64,000 nt of DNA, from the NCBI GenBank assembly GCA_038503075.1, contig JBCAML010000004.1, positions 2,191,149-2,255,148 on the forward strand, read 5' to 3'. The position numbers and the translations under genes were made by a program. Under the pieces are notes generated by a model that made no database searches, was not told where the DNA came from, and worked only from the letters and a program-made list of their open reading frames with translations. Shown piece after piece: positions 43,924 to 55,201 of this stretch. The first letter of the stretch is position 1. Each line of letters begins with the position of its first letter. This stretch comes from Gyromitra esculenta. Taxonomy: Eukaryota > Ascomycota > Pezizomycetes > Pezizales > Discinaceae.

Positions 43924-46149
43924 TCACCGCCAACCATTACCACCATCACCCTGGAGTGGAACATACCTATGCCCCCGATTCTTCAAATGCATCAAAAAAT
44001 TATCCACCGTCTTCTCGGGACCAGGTGTATACAGCTTTCCGGGACAATCATGACATCTAATCCTCGGCATCCACTTAAACCTAACGCCGCCCGCGGCAGC
44101 CGCAGCGCCGCTGGCACCGAGTGCAATTGGGGTATCTGTTATGGCATCATACGCAGCCTGGCGCATCATGCCCTCGAAGTTATCGGTGGAGTATTGTTTG
44201 TGGAGGGCACCGAGGGCTGCGGTGAGCCATTCGGGGACGGGAGGAGGGTTGGCGGGGTCTGGGCGTGTGGAGGTGGAGGAGGAGGGGGCAGGAGGGGTAG
44301 GGTTACGAGGTGTTGGGGTTTGCGGTGGCATCATGGTTGCGGTTGCGGGGGTGGTTGCGGAGGGGGTCTGGCGGGGGGTCTGGTCGCGTTGGAAAGCGGG
44401 TGTTTGGTGTACGACCTTGAGCTTGTCGCGGCGTTCGAGGTCCAGCGCGAGTTTGTGGAGGCGGTCTTTGTTGATTTTAAGCTTGATTAGGGCGCTGTCG
44501 ATTTGTAGGGGGACGCCGGGACGCCGCGTGAATGGGGTGCTGGTCGGGTGGTGGACTGTGTGGTCGACTGCTGCCGCACGCGGGTGTTCGCCGCGAAGGA
44601 AGGCGGAGACTTCGGGGGTTGCTGAACGACCGATCGAGGAGCGGAGTGCGTTTTGTGCGGCGATGCGTTGACGCTTTGTCATATTTGCGTAACCAGGAAT
44701 TGCTTTTTCTGGGGGTGTCTCTTCTGCTTCCGACTCGGAGGAGTCGTCGTCGCTTTCGCCGTCTTTGACGAGTTTGGAGGTCATGCTCTTTTTTAGCTCG
44801 CTGATTTCCTGAACGGCGCCGGGGAGCACGGAGGAGACGATCTGCGAGCGGTGGGTCTTGGGCACTTCTTTCAGGTCGGGCAACTGTGGGCCTCCGCGAC
44901 GATTGACACGGCGTTTCCGGCGCTGTTCGCGGGAGAGCGACTTTTCGGCCCGGTCCATCTCGTTGTCGGAGAGCTCGTAGAGCGTGGGCGTGAATTGGTG
45001 ATGGTGAACCGGCTGTCGGAAGAGGGACGACAGCGGGGAGGCTAGCATTGCAGAGCGGATGTCTTCGTCTTCAATCGGACGGCCGTCGAATGGATGGCCC
45101 GTGATGAAGAGGGATTTTGTGAAGAGCTGCGCCTGCTCGCGGATCGAGTGTGCGATCGCTGTAGTAAACTCGCCAGAAAGCTGCAGATCGCGCGTCAGTA
45201 GGATCGCAAAGTCCTCTGGTGAATTAAGAGGGTTATTGATATCCCATTCGAACTGGTCCACGAGCGTGTGCTGTCCGATTGTAATGTTCAATTTAATGAG
45301 CACCCGCATATCGTCGTTCTTGTACGCCGTGTACGGCAATGAGAGATCGAGCGGGTCATCAGCAAAGAAGACGTGCGGATGGTAGTCAGTAACTTGTGCA
45401 CGTATCGAATCAGCAACCATATGGATAAGCTGCGGCTGCAGCGGTAGATGGAAGTCCTCAACGAGCTGTTCCGCGAACAGCTCAAGCGGGATCGTTCGGT
45501 CGTGCATGTTCCATGTGAACGTGTCGCGGAGTTTGATCTTGTCGTAATCGATATCGAGACGGATCGGGACGAGAGCCTCGAGGATATCCGCCTGCTGCTG
45601 CATCTGGGTCCTTGACAGGCGCAGCTCACGGGCTTTCCGCGCGCCAGGTCTTTTCCGCTCGCACGGGTATAGAATGCGCGCCTTGCCGTTGGTGCTGCCA
45701 TTGCCGAAGCCCTGATAGCCGTAGCCAAAGATGGCGCCGGGGTTCAGGGCGCGCTCGCGTCGCAGCGATAGGTAGTATTCCGCTTCGCGTCGTTTTGAGC
45801 GGATGAGGTCGTTTGCGGCTTCAGACTGCGAGATCAGGGCTGCAGCGTGGAGGTGATCGCGCGTGATGTATTGGTCGAGGTGGAGCGCGGAAGTGGAGGG
45901 GCGTCGCTTGAGAGACTTGCCCTTGGTCTCGGGCGTGTCATGGTCATTTGAGGAGGACGACGAGGCTTTGAGCTTGCCCTTGAGGGGGTGCTTGTGGTCT
46001 GTCGCGTCCGAGACGGTTGTGGGAGAGGACGGGAGCGAGGCGGGGGACGCTGACCGGGCGAGAGAGGATTCCTTGAGGGACGAGGGGCCCGGCAGAGGAG
46101 TTTTTCCGCGGATGTCGTGCGCAGGAGAGGGCAGAGAGGTGTCGGGCAT
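43924..46149 (-). CDS. snf5: SNF5/SMARCB1-family chromatin remodelling subunit
   Basis: Core subunit of a SWI/SNF-class nucleosome remodeller (Snf5 of SWI/SNF or Sfh1 of RSC; sequence alone does not settle which). A single exon of 741 residues. The N-terminal 90 residues are Ser/Pro-rich and disordered. A helix follows (AALISQSEAANDLIRSKRRE), then YGYQGFGNG. The SNF5 domain is at about 193-390 with both repeats: LVPIRLDIDYDKIKLRDTFT and, later, VLIKLNITIGQHTLVDQFEW. A TKRQRIAAQNALRSSIGR helix and a proline/threonine-rich linker come next. The C-terminal Cys/His module (about 696-732) reads CHDCPGKLYTPGPEKT and MHLKNRGHR, with two Cys and two His placed as metal ligands. A separate small gene at 52391 encodes a relative of this C-terminal region. 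Confidence 0.92.
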   Translation of the reverse strand: MPDTSLPSPAHDIRGKTPLPGPSSLKESSLARSASPASLPSSPTTVSDATDHKHPLKGKLKASSSSSNDHDTPETKGKSLKRRPSTSALHLDQYITRDHLHAAALISQSEAANDLIRSKRREAEYYLSLRRERALNPGAIFGYGYQGFGNGSTNGKARILYPCERKRPGARKARELRLSRTQMQQQADILEALVPIRLDIDYDKIKLRDTFTWNMHDRTIPLELFAEQLVEDFHLPLQPQLIHMVADSIRAQVTDYHPHVFFADDPLDLSLPYTAYKNDDMRVLIKLNITIGQHTLVDQFEWDINNPLNSPEDFAILLTRDLQLSGEFTTAIAHSIREQAQLFTKSLFITGHPFDGRPIEDEDIRSAMLASPLSSLFRQPVHHHQFTPTLYELSDNEMDRAEKSLSREQRRKRRVNRRGGPQLPDLKEVPKTHRSQIVSSVLPGAVQEISELKKSMTSKLVKDGESDDDSSESEAEETPPEKAIPGYANMTKRQRIAAQNALRSSIGRSATPEVSAFLRGEHPRAAAVDHTVHHPTSTPFTRRPGVPLQIDSALIKLKINKDRLHKLALDLERRDKLKVVHQTPAFQRDQTPRQTPSATTPATATMMPPQTPTPRNPTPPAPSSSTSTRPDPANPPPVPEWLTAALGALHKQYSTDNFEGMMRQAAYDAITDTPIALGASGAAAAAGGVRFKWMPRIRCHDCPGKLYTPGPEKTVDNFLMHLKNRGHRYVPLQGDGGNGWR

Positions 46150-47707
46150 GGTGCGAATGCGGAGAGGGAGCTAGAGCTGTGGGGGGGGGGGCGAGCAGGT
46201 GGGCGGTGGTGGTTGGGCCGATTCTGCACTGGGCGGAGATCCAGATCTCTGGGGGAGGTAGATTAGACGGCCCGTCCTGGGATGGTCGCTTTGGGAGTAT
46301 GTAAGAGAGGAAGGCGAGGGTCGTGATGTAATGGAGAGGACGCCCAGGGGGTGAGCGAGGCCGACTGGACAAGGGCCGAGACAGAAGCCGACAGCAGAAG
46401 CGAGGGAGGCTGATATCGAGGAGATGGAGATGGAGATGGAGATGGAGGTGATGATGATGATGATGATGATGAAGCTGGAGCAGGCAGCAGAGACGGATGG
46501 CGCGAACAGGCGGAATAGCGAGACAGACAGCAGACAGAAGAGGATCTCCAGTCTTTGAAGCGATGAAACACCCGCAAACCAGACGGGAAGGAAAGAAGGA
46601 AGAAGCGAAACAGAAGAAAAGGAGATCTCCACCACGACCGACGAGCGAGTCCGCCAACACGAAGCCCAGGGCAGAGAAGACGATATTCAGAGAATCCCAG
46701 AGCCTCAATGCCGTCAGACGAGACTCTGGTCTGTCGTCCCTCAGCTGTAACATTGCCCGATCCCTGAATGCGACAGATCTCCTGTCTGTCCTGTCTGTCC
46801 TGTCTGTCCTGTCTATTCTGTCCCCCCGTCTGTCCCTATTCCCTGTCTATCTGCTCTATCTCTGCTTCTACTCGCCGTGCTCGCTGCCATGGCTGATCTT
46901 GTTCTCTTCCCCGGTTCCTACGAAAGCTTCTTTTTCTTTCCTTTTTCCTCCCCCCCCGCCTCTGCTCTGCGGTGCTCCCCCCCGCTGCCCACGCACTGCC
47001 GTCCTGTCCCTGCAGTCTGCCCTGCTGCCGGGCTCCCTGTACTCTAATTTTTATTCTCCGAGACAGAGTCAGGTGGGGCGAGGGGCGAGGGGCGAGGGGC
47101 ATTTGCTTCTGTTTGGCTGCTGCCATTAATGCCGGTGATGTAACTAACTCTGCGGGGACTGCTCTCGCCCCCCACTGCCAATGGCAGCCGATGGCCACTG
47201 CCCCGTCTTGTCTACCTTCCCCTTTCCATCGGTGGCTCCACCGAAAGTACATGTAGATTTGCTAAGGTGGGCGTCTCTGTCCTCTTGTCCTCTTGTTTTC
47301 TGGCGGTTGTGGGGAGACGGCTGCAGGGGCTCAGCGCACGTGGACTACCGGGGCATTCATCGCATGTCACTCGCCTTGCCCACGTTTTCTGTTCGGTCGG
47401 CGCTGCTTGTGTGTTTGGTGTTTACTCGGCGTGCATGTATTTACTGCCGTTAATGGAAATCGGCCGAGGAATCAGTGGGTTTACTGCTACATGTACCAGA
47501 GCTTCACCGCAAACAGCCCGGGCGAAACCACAGAATGGAACTACAGTATCGCTGTACTAAAATACAGACCAGCATTTCTAAAGAACCCCGACCATTAAAT
47601 CATCATAGCCATAATTACTAACTGCGCGCGAGAAGAAGGCCCCCGCTGTCAAGGTCGTTATCATCATCACTCATAACCCATCCCCCCGTCTCCAGCTCCC
47701 ATTACAG
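46150..47707. other. intergenic region, SNF5 promoter and leader, microsatellites
   Basis: This holds the 5' leader of the SNF5-family gene, with (GGAGAT)n followed by (ATG)n at about 46420-46475 and (CTGTC)n at about 46787-46815. A GGGGCGAGGGGCGAG run lies near 47080. TACATGTA occurs at 47248 and 47488. GC content is higher than elsewhere. Long reading frames here are low-complexity artefacts. Confidence 0.55.
46420..46475. repeat. GGAGAT and ATG/TGA microsatellite in SNF5 leader
   Basis: Consecutive GGAGAT repeats pass into seven or eight copies of GAT/ATG. Confidence 0.85.
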
Positions 47708-49303
47708 CTACTTTGATCCCTCCTCAGCATACCCTTTCGGATTCGGATAGTACCAGGTCGCGACCCTGCACCCAGTTAGCACGGCTCCTCCCCAACTAAT
47801 ATTCCCAAGCAGCCCAGAGAGAACCTACGCAATAATGATGTAGAAAATCACACACAGCGCGCCCTCCAGCCAATTGCTCTTCCTGTCTTTGATAAAGTTC
47901 CCGACCACCAGCACCGCAAACACCAGCACCACGACCATAAACACCTCGAAATTGAGATCCAGCGGCCGGCCCGCGATCCAGCCCACGATCACGATGATCG
48001 GCGCCACGAACAGCGCCGTCTGGATCGTCGACCCCAGCAAATGCGACAGCGCAAAGTCCATCGCGTCGTCCCACGCCTCGTCGATCGCGCTGAGGTGCTC
48101 CGCCGCCTTCTCCACCAGCGGCACCAGGATCAGCCCCATAAACGCGTCGCTGACGTCGCGGTGCAGCACGATCCAGTGGATCTGCTCAACCATGAATACC
48201 GCGTGCAGCACCACGAGCGTCAGCGATATCGCCACGAGCACGAGCGCTTCGGAGCTGGTGAGGCGCGCGCGGCGCGCGTCGTCGATGCGGTCTTTGTTCT
48301 TTTTGTCTGCGAAGGAGAGGGCGCGGTCGAATGCGTAGTGGTGGGTATGGAGTTGGAAGTAGAGGTATCTACGAATGATATTAGTTTGTGTCTCTTTACC
48401 AGGGGGGGGGGGTGAGACGGGGAGACGGGGAGACGGGGAGACGGGAAGACATACATGCCGTATGCTACTAAGAGCATTATTGACGTGTATCTACTTACGC
48501 CCAACACCCGGCTCGCCAGGTTCTCTGTCGAGACTGCTCCCATCTCGCTCACGCCTCTGTCGAACGCTGCGGGCAGCATCAGCGCCGCTACGGACAGCAG
48601 GAGCAGTCCACCGCCGGTCTCGACTAACGCTTCGCTGAACTCTTGGTCTTTCACGCGCATCCCGCCAACGCAGAAACATAGTCCGGTACACAGGAGCAAG
48701 TTCGCCAACATGGACCCCAGCAGCGCGGCTTGGATGACTTGGTACTGCCCTTTGAACAGCAGCAGGATACAGAGAATGATCTCAACCGCCGCCGCAACAC
48801 TCGTCTGGACAACCACACCCATCATCTACTCCCGTCAGCACACACCGCACACCATCGGAGTGGGGGGGTGGGGGGCCCGGGGGGGGAGGCGGAGGGGGGA
48901 GGGGAGGCCATACCCTCGGTATCTTCCTACACAGCTCCTTACTCGAAAAAGCCAACAAATTCGCCGTCGGCACCATCGCAATATAATTCATAACAAACAC
49001 CCACAGATGCCACTCCGGCCGCACCCAATGGAACGCGAGCCCGATCGGCACCGCCGGCCAAAGCACGTTCGCGCACGCCCCCAGAAAACACCCGCTCCTC
49101 GCGGCAATCACGAGTGCCTGCAGCGGATGGAACCCGTCGCGCGCCGGACGAGACGGCGGTAGTCCGGGCTCAGGCGTCGTTGCTGACTCCTTTGGGTGCT
49201 GCTCTACGTCGATGTATGGCTGGTTGGTCGGCGGCATGGGGCCCGGACGGGACGAGGTTGGCCGCGAGAACGGGTGTGAGGGGTGGCGCGCGTAGGCTGA
49301 CAT
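47708..49303 (-). CDS. CAX-type Ca2+(cation)/H+ antiporter, divergent
   Basis: Cation/proton exchanger of the CAX branch of the CaCA superfamily, probably in the vacuolar membrane. Four exons: 49303-48914, 48825-48455, 48368-47829 and 47765-47708, about 452 residues. The cytosolic N-terminus is Pro/Ser-rich, followed by about 11 membrane segments. The first alpha-repeat reads VVVQTSVAAAVEIILCILLL, where CAX proteins normally have GNAVE. The second reads LVPLVEKAAEHLSAI, where GNAAEH is usual. The key Glu is kept in both, but the Asn is lost in both. HLLGSTIQTALFVAPIIVIVGW and KSNWLEGALCVIFYIIIA are typical. Intron 1 is very GC-rich, intron 2 carries a GGGAGACG microsatellite, and intron 3 has GCTAAC. 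The start at MSAYARH was chosen because the upstream extension is low complexity. Confidence 0.88.
48410..48452. repeat. GGGAGACG microsatellite within a CAX intron
   Basis: Four to five copies of GGGAGAC(G) after a G9 run, all inside intron 2 of the exchanger gene. Confidence 0.85.
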
Positions 49304-52300
49304 TGTGTTGATGTTTGGCGAAGGGGGAGGGGGAAGGGAGAGGGAGAAGGGAGAAGGGAGAAGGGGGGAGAGGGAGAGGAGAGGGAAGAGGGAGAGAAGG
49401 GAGAGGTCGAGGTCGAGGTGATTGTTCATATATGTATTAGCTACCTAGCTACCTATCTATCGTAGAGCTTGTTTTCTTTTTCCTTTTCCCTCTTTCGGTC
49501 TCTTCCGTCCAGCATGACTCGCTTGGACCCGCCCGCCGCACGTAATCGGGATAGATAGACAGTTCTGTGTTCATTGTTCACTGCGCGTTACTGCTGGTTG
49601 GAGTTTTCTGGGGAGACAGACAGACGTGGTGCGAGTTGTTGGTGCTGGGGGATCGGACGTGGCTTGGCGCTGTGCTGTGAGGTCATTGGCAGGGGTTCTT
49701 AAAATAGTTGGTGACTGGGGGGGAGGAGAGGTAAGATATCATATCACCGATCGGTGCAATGAGACTTGATTCACTGCGTGTTCACGCATGCGCAGATGGT
49801 TTGGGCGAGCGTATATGGCGGGCAGATATGGCGGGTTTTTGGCTCGGTTTGGTACGGGCTTTGGGCATTGGATCGAGTGACAAGGTGTGAATTCCGGTGT
49901 TCGTAGAGCTTGTATATAGGCAGGTAGGTATACTGCGTGTAGGTTGTAGGGTTTTGTTCACGCTATAACTTCGGTTGCATGTGATATTCTTGTACCTAGA
50001 TAAAACAATGAAACAATGATTTAACAAAAAAAAACTGCGTGTAGGTGTATGATACCGTACGGCGACCGTGGTACCCGTATGTTTTATACCCACAGCAACA
50101 TTTGTAATACAGAGCAAGCTTGGTGCAGGAATGGACTAGGATCTGGGCTTTGGTAGTTTGTAATTGCATATTCGTATAGATATGCAGCAGCTAGACTAGT
50201 CTACACGGGGCAGAGAATAAATATATAGGTAGAGGTTTGGGCAAGTCGCGCCCCATAAGCACGGTTTTTCTAGATCACCGTTGCAATTGTAATAAGAAGT
50301 CGGTGTGCTTTATAGGAACACCTTTCTCTAGGGCTACCGATGAGGTTCGAACTTGAGCATCTCCGTAGATAATTAGTGTAGGACTTATACCATCGCTTGG
50401 CTGAAACTATGTTTTTGGGAGGGCTTTAGGGCAACTTTCTCTCGTAAGCCCCCGCAACCACAACCCCCACAACCCTCGCGCTGCATTTACCCCTCCATGA
50501 TACACGCAACACTCAGGCAGTAATTAACATCTTGAATTTTATTATACATGTACATCATCTCTGTAATTCAACATTGGTATCCCGGGTAGCTGTGGACCTG
50601 GAAGGAGACAAGACCTCCTTATTTTGGTCTCGCCTTGTGTCTATCACTGGTTTTGAGAACGGCAGAAGTGGTGTCTAGATGTTATCACTGCGTTTATTCG
50701 CACTGCTGAAATAAGCGTCTAGCTACATGTATATATTCGCCTGTAGTTGAAATTACGGCTGTTGAACATCTACTGCGGTTTTTTTTTTTGAAATGGGTAG
50801 TTTTGCTACATTTGAAATACCAATTGCCATCTAGCTGAAAACATTCTCAGAACTTAGTTACAGGTCGGGTAAGGTATATGTATCTATATTTATTCTTATA
50901 ACGGGCCTCTTTTGTACGTTCCGTTTCTTGCTTCTACTAATCCCTAGGCGTAGGGCTAGGCATGAGACTTGAGTGGGGAATACAGAGACTTCCGCTGTAC
51001 TCTAACTAGTGCCCCACAAGGCCGCTCGAGTCCTGCATTTACTCGCTCGAGCATGCTCTGCTCAGTTTGGTGATGAGCAAAGTAAAAGATCTTAAGCCTT
51101 GTGACGGAAATCTCCTTTGGTGTACGCAGGGCTTATCTTTCCATGGGCGCTGGTGGTTTGCGAGGAAAATTCTTGTGCCGAGTGTATCTCTTTGATTATC
51201 TAATAGCTTGCTTGTTCTTAGCAGTGAGCGAACCCAGCGTTTTTAGGGCGAGATGTCATAACTTCAAAACTTCCACTACATAGACATTTCCACCACTTGC
51301 ATTTGACGCCGATACGAGCCTCACCGTTGTCAGTTAGAGCCTACAGGATGAACAATGCACGGGAGAGGAAGAAGAAGCGAAGTGCTAAAAATAACAGGGT
51401 ATCTGCGGTGCTACGGTCGTATTGTGACAGCATTGCAGTTTTCTGCAGTTTATAATTGTTTACTAGATCTTGTAAGTATAGTAAAAGGCTGAGAAACCAT
51501 ACCTAATTAGTAGGCTATGTATATAAATACACTTGAGTGATTCAAGATAAGCTTTTCTATTTGCACTGACTCATGGAATGTTGGTGATAGCTAGGGCTTA
51601 CGAGGGCTTTAAACAGAAAGATCAACTTTTGTGAGCTATATACCACAGTATCTTCTTGCTGTGCTTAATAGACAATCTACACAAAGACGTTTGTGATGGC
51701 GGCAGATATGCTGTGCTCAGGTCATAGCTTGGCGTTAGCTTTCTCAATCTGGAATGTTGGCCGGCAGCAGTAATCACAGGCTGGTGTGTAACTGAGCTGA
51801 ATGAATTTCCACGTTTTGGTGATTCAGCAAAACGCCCCCTCGGAGCAACTGACCGGGAAATACTCTGTTAAACCTTGTAGTACCTATCATACACAAGCTT
51901 GCTGCTTTTCATCACAAAGTTCATGGTTTGTATCTGCGCGAAATCACTGACTTTGCGGGCGCAATTCACGGAATCACTGACGCACGCCCACTTCTACAAG
52001 ACTTAAAAGTAAGTGAGAGAAATTTTATTTGTAACATCATTTACTCACTTCCTAGATAATGTATATAGGCTAATGAACGACTTATGTTGCTGCAGCCAGC
52101 TCGATCATCGGTAGTTTATGAGAGAAGTTATTATAACATAGTTGCAAACGTGACTACCTCAAAGCTTGCTCAAAAGAGTAGTATCTTGCTTATAGCTCAC
52201 TGTTTATTGTGCTATCCATTTTTAGATTCCATAAAACTCCGAGACCAGCACGTATATGAGGGCTTTTAGAGATCCTAAATCCCAACCTAGCTTTAGTCAA

Positions 52301-52390
52301 AAAACCATCTCCAACTACTCTGTCATCTCTTCCAGCACTTAGATATCTTTTGAACTCTACAAACTTTCTAGATAGCTATCAGCAATAGCC
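49304..52390. other. 3.1 kb gene-free region
   Basis: The first few hundred bases are the purine-rich leader and promoter of the CAX gene (GGGAGAAGG repeats near 49325-49400). Beyond that the sequence is AT-rich, with TACATGTA at 50545 and 50724, and no credible gene. Confidence 0.55.
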
Positions 52391-53048
52391 ATGCCTGTTG
52401 AAAAGGGGATAAAAGTGGAGAAGCACGAACTACGGAAAGATGCGATGCGGTCGCGCCCTATGATGTCACTTAGGGCCTCCGAGGGCGAAAGTTTTGCTAT
52501 TACAGTTGCACCTATAACTCTCCCAACTAAAGAGCAAGCTTCAAAAAACAATTCTGGCAGCGGCGGAAGCTTATGTCCATCCGTCCTTACCCCTTATTCT
52601 ATGGTCACTGTTAGGGAGGCTTTACCAGAGGCGATATCCCCATCAGCTGTTATGCCTAGAAGTGTCGATCAGAGCAATCCACCTGTATATCCTCTATTCT
52701 AGCGAAATTTAGCAAAAAAACTAACCCATTTTCCCTTAGCTACCGCCGAAATGGTTCGCTCCTGCACTTCTTGTGTTGCGAAATAAGTATTATCACGACA
52801 AGTTCGAATTGGTTATGCGACGGAATGCTTTCGATGCAAAAAACGACAGCCAACTCACTAGCTCGCAACATATCCAGTACTTGCAAGAAGGCTCTGGCTT
52901 AAAGTTATATTATCGCTGGGATGCTAGGGTCTACTGCCATGACTGTCCTAGGAAGCTATACATGACGGGCCCGGGGAAGACAATGGATAATTTTAAAATA
53001 CATCTGAGGAATAGGAATCATAGGTGTGTTCTGTTCCTTCCTATTTAA
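52391..53048 (+). CDS. small paralogue of the SNF5 C-terminal Cys/His region
   Basis: Two exons, 52391-52684 and 52740-53048, about 200 residues. The 55-base intron is canonical: GTATAT, CTAACC, CCTTAG. The spliced protein contains NPPLPPKWFAPALLVLRNKY, matching NPPPVPEWLTAALGALHKQY of the SNF5-family protein at 43924-46149. It continues through FELVMRRNAFDA (FEGMMRQAAYDA there) to YCHDCPRKLYMTGPGKTMDN and HLRNRNHR, keeping both Cys and both His. KGIKVEKHELRKDAMRSR may correspond to the IKLKINKDRLHKLALDLERR helix. The SNF5 domain itself is absent. The frame and the zinc-ligand residues are intact, so it may be expressed. It lies 6 kb away in inverted orientation and is well diverged. Decayed duplicate or domesticated stand-alone domain are both possible. 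Confidence 0.7.
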
Positions 53049-54448
53049 TTCTATAAGTATGATACTTTAAGGGCAAGATCAATGTTGTAGCTGATGGCGT
53101 AATGTAGTGGCGGTAGAAAACGTGTAAATTTGAGAATTGGGGGGGGTTGGGCAAAGGCTGTTTAGCGTTAAGGGTCGAGTTAAACAGACTTTAAACTTCC
53201 CTTATCTATAGTCTTATTATTTCTTATTTCGGTTTGCGGGATAAATTGTGTTAGTCCTATGAGCTCCTAACTGGCCAGTTTCTCATCATAATATATCACT
53301 CGATTATATTTCTGTCAAGATGTTGTGAAATAGGGGCTGACCGAGTTCTCAACTGGGAGCCTCTCGAGCGCTATATACCTGAATCCTAAAAAAAATACTT
53401 CTTTTCTGAGTCTCCCCCCATTTACTCCTTCACCTGCGTCCTATGCCGTTAACCGTACACCGTTGGGTGCACCCACATATTCTCTAGCATGGGGGTTCAG
53501 GCTATTCTCGCTAACTTTAACTTGTTCGATACTTTTTCCATAAGAAATCTGGAAAAATAAAGGATATCTCTGCGGTGAATGAGAATCCTACAATTCTTGA
53601 TTTCAAGCTCTTCTGGCTGATCGCTCCTACTCAAGGATATCTCTTGTTGTTTGCAAACTTCTTCCCTGACCCGATCAAATCACGAATTTTTAAAAATAGT
53701 TTTTCTATAAATTTATGATTTAGCTAATCGCCGCTCGAGTAGCACAAGGCTGATAGCCAAGCGGCCGTGATAAAGCGGGGTTTCGCAATGCGTTGCCATC
53801 GGAACAACAGCTTGCTCAAATTCTCGCCAAGTCTAAGGTTTCATTTCCTGAAGAGTAACTTCACGTTTCTAACATCCCCAGATTTAAGGGTAAGAGACCC
53901 GAACCAAGCTGTTCAAACTCCGTTCACTAATCTTAAAATTTCCTTCCTTCTGCGAGTACAGGGCCTAGAAAACAAGTCCATGATCTTGGCGAATTAGAGA
54001 CAACTACACTTAAGAACACGCATGGATGCACAACAGAGCCATGGTAGTCGAAGAGATATAATCATATCTCATCGGTATGGCCCAGAGCTCTAGGTCTAAG
54101 TCTTATAGATTTTTTTAATTAAGGCAAATACTAGACAGTCTGTGGACGGCCACGAAGCTCGACGGAAAATTCACAACACATTGTCTTATGAGTATGGGAC
54201 CCTAAGTTCCAGAGGATTGTTTTGTGAGTTTGGTCGCTAACGTGGGATATTAGATCACCTAAGCGGTCTAGTGATGTTTTGGAAGGGGAATCTCGGCGCA
54301 AGACTCAAAGTCAATCGCTTTATGAGTATAACTCCTCGGCTTAAGAAAATAGTTTTGGGTGCTAATGTAAACTACAAGGCCGTCGCAATGGTCTTCAGAT
54401 ATCCCAGAGGAAAGAATACCGTACACCCCTTTCTGGTCCACAATTCGC
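53049..54448. other. gene-free AT-rich region
   Basis: No gene is identified. A short frame at 54271-54462 (63 codons) overlaps the start of the next gene in another frame and might be an upstream exon, but no convincing splice pair was found. Confidence 0.5.
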
Positions 54449-55201
54449 ATGAAAGATTATGAGCCTATCTACGAGAGTGGGTGCATCATTCCTACCTACG
54501 TCGTTGATAGGTTTCTGGCGGAAAACCCCGAGCAAAAAGGGTACTTTTGTGTCTATCGTCCAGTAAATTATCATGATCTCAGTCGGGAGTCCTTACGTTT
54601 ACCTCCCACTTATGCCAATGGTCACATATTCGAGATAACTTGGTGGGGGACTTTGAAGTATCACGGAAACTTCTGTGATGAAGAGAAAAGGGTTTTAGAA
54701 GATTGGAAAGCAAGGGGTTGGACCGTGAAAGAGACCCAGGACCCGGCAATAGATGAACTCCATTACATCAAACGGCGAGTTATACCGTCCAGACCAGAGA
54801 TTTTCATGGTTACTGAAGGGCCCCCAGGGGAAAACCCAAACTATGCGCCGGATCATACTCGACTAAAACCGTTCGACGGAACAAACTATTTTCGAAAAGA
54901 GTTACTGGAAACTCACAAGTTTACAATGTTAGAAGGCTCATACCGAAGGCTGGGTAGATGGCCGCAGAAAAGCTACCAAAAGTCATCTTACAACCTTTAC
55001 ATAAATTTGCCGAAACTGGTGGCACAAATCATGGCTATGGGCTTAGTTGAAGCGAAGGATATTGGAAAGTACATGTACTCCCTGAGTGAACGACCGGAAG
55101 ACTTGAGTTACGCGGTGGGGCTGCGAACTCCATTTGGGCAATGGCAAAATAAAGGTTGGAGTTATACTGAGAGGAAAGGGATGTATATATTAGTAGGGTG
55201 A
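54449..55201 (+). CDS. hypothetical protein, unrecognised family
   Basis: A single open frame of 250 residues with even amino-acid composition and no low complexity, so probably a real gene. I do not recognise it. It is rich in Tyr, Trp, Arg and Lys, with segments such as GHIFEITWWGTLKYHGNF and YNLYINLPKLVAQIMAMGLV. There is no signal peptide and no clear membrane span. The start is the first ATG in frame; the true N-terminus could lie in an exon upstream. One TACATGTA octamer falls inside (55070), the only coding occurrence noted. Base use is more AT-rich than in akr1 or CAX. Confidence 0.6.
   Translation: MKDYEPIYESGCIIPTYVVDRFLAENPEQKGYFCVYRPVNYHDLSRESLRLPPTYANGHIFEITWWGTLKYHGNFCDEEKRVLEDWKARGWTVKETQDPAIDELHYIKRRVIPSRPEIFMVTEGPPGENPNYAPDHTRLKPFDGTNYFRKELLETHKFTMLEGSYRRLGRWPQKSYQKSSYNLYINLPKLVAQIMAMGLVEAKDIGKYMYSLSERPEDLSYAVGLRTPFGQWQNKGWSYTERKGMYILVG

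Noticed and set aside
43912..44490. 192-codon plus-strand frame, and others overlapping 43924-46149
   Set aside because: Antisense shadows of the SNF5-family gene; Gly/Arg-rich low-complexity translation with no family motif.
45944..46753. 269-codon minus-strand frame overlapping the SNF5 start
   Set aside because: A His/Leu/Ser low-complexity translation of microsatellites; the SNF5 frame explains the region.
46497..47129. 210-codon plus-strand frame upstream of the SNF5-family gene
   Set aside because: Driven by CTGTC microsatellite and GC-rich simple sequence; overlaps other equally long frames on the opposite strand.
50336..50362. GGTTCGAAC, like a tRNA T-loop
   Set aside because: No paired T stem, acceptor stem or anticodon arm can be formed around it.
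54271..54462. 63-codon frame before the orphan gene at 54449
   Set aside because: Could be an upstream exon, but no donor and acceptor pair connects it in phase, so it is left out of the gene model.
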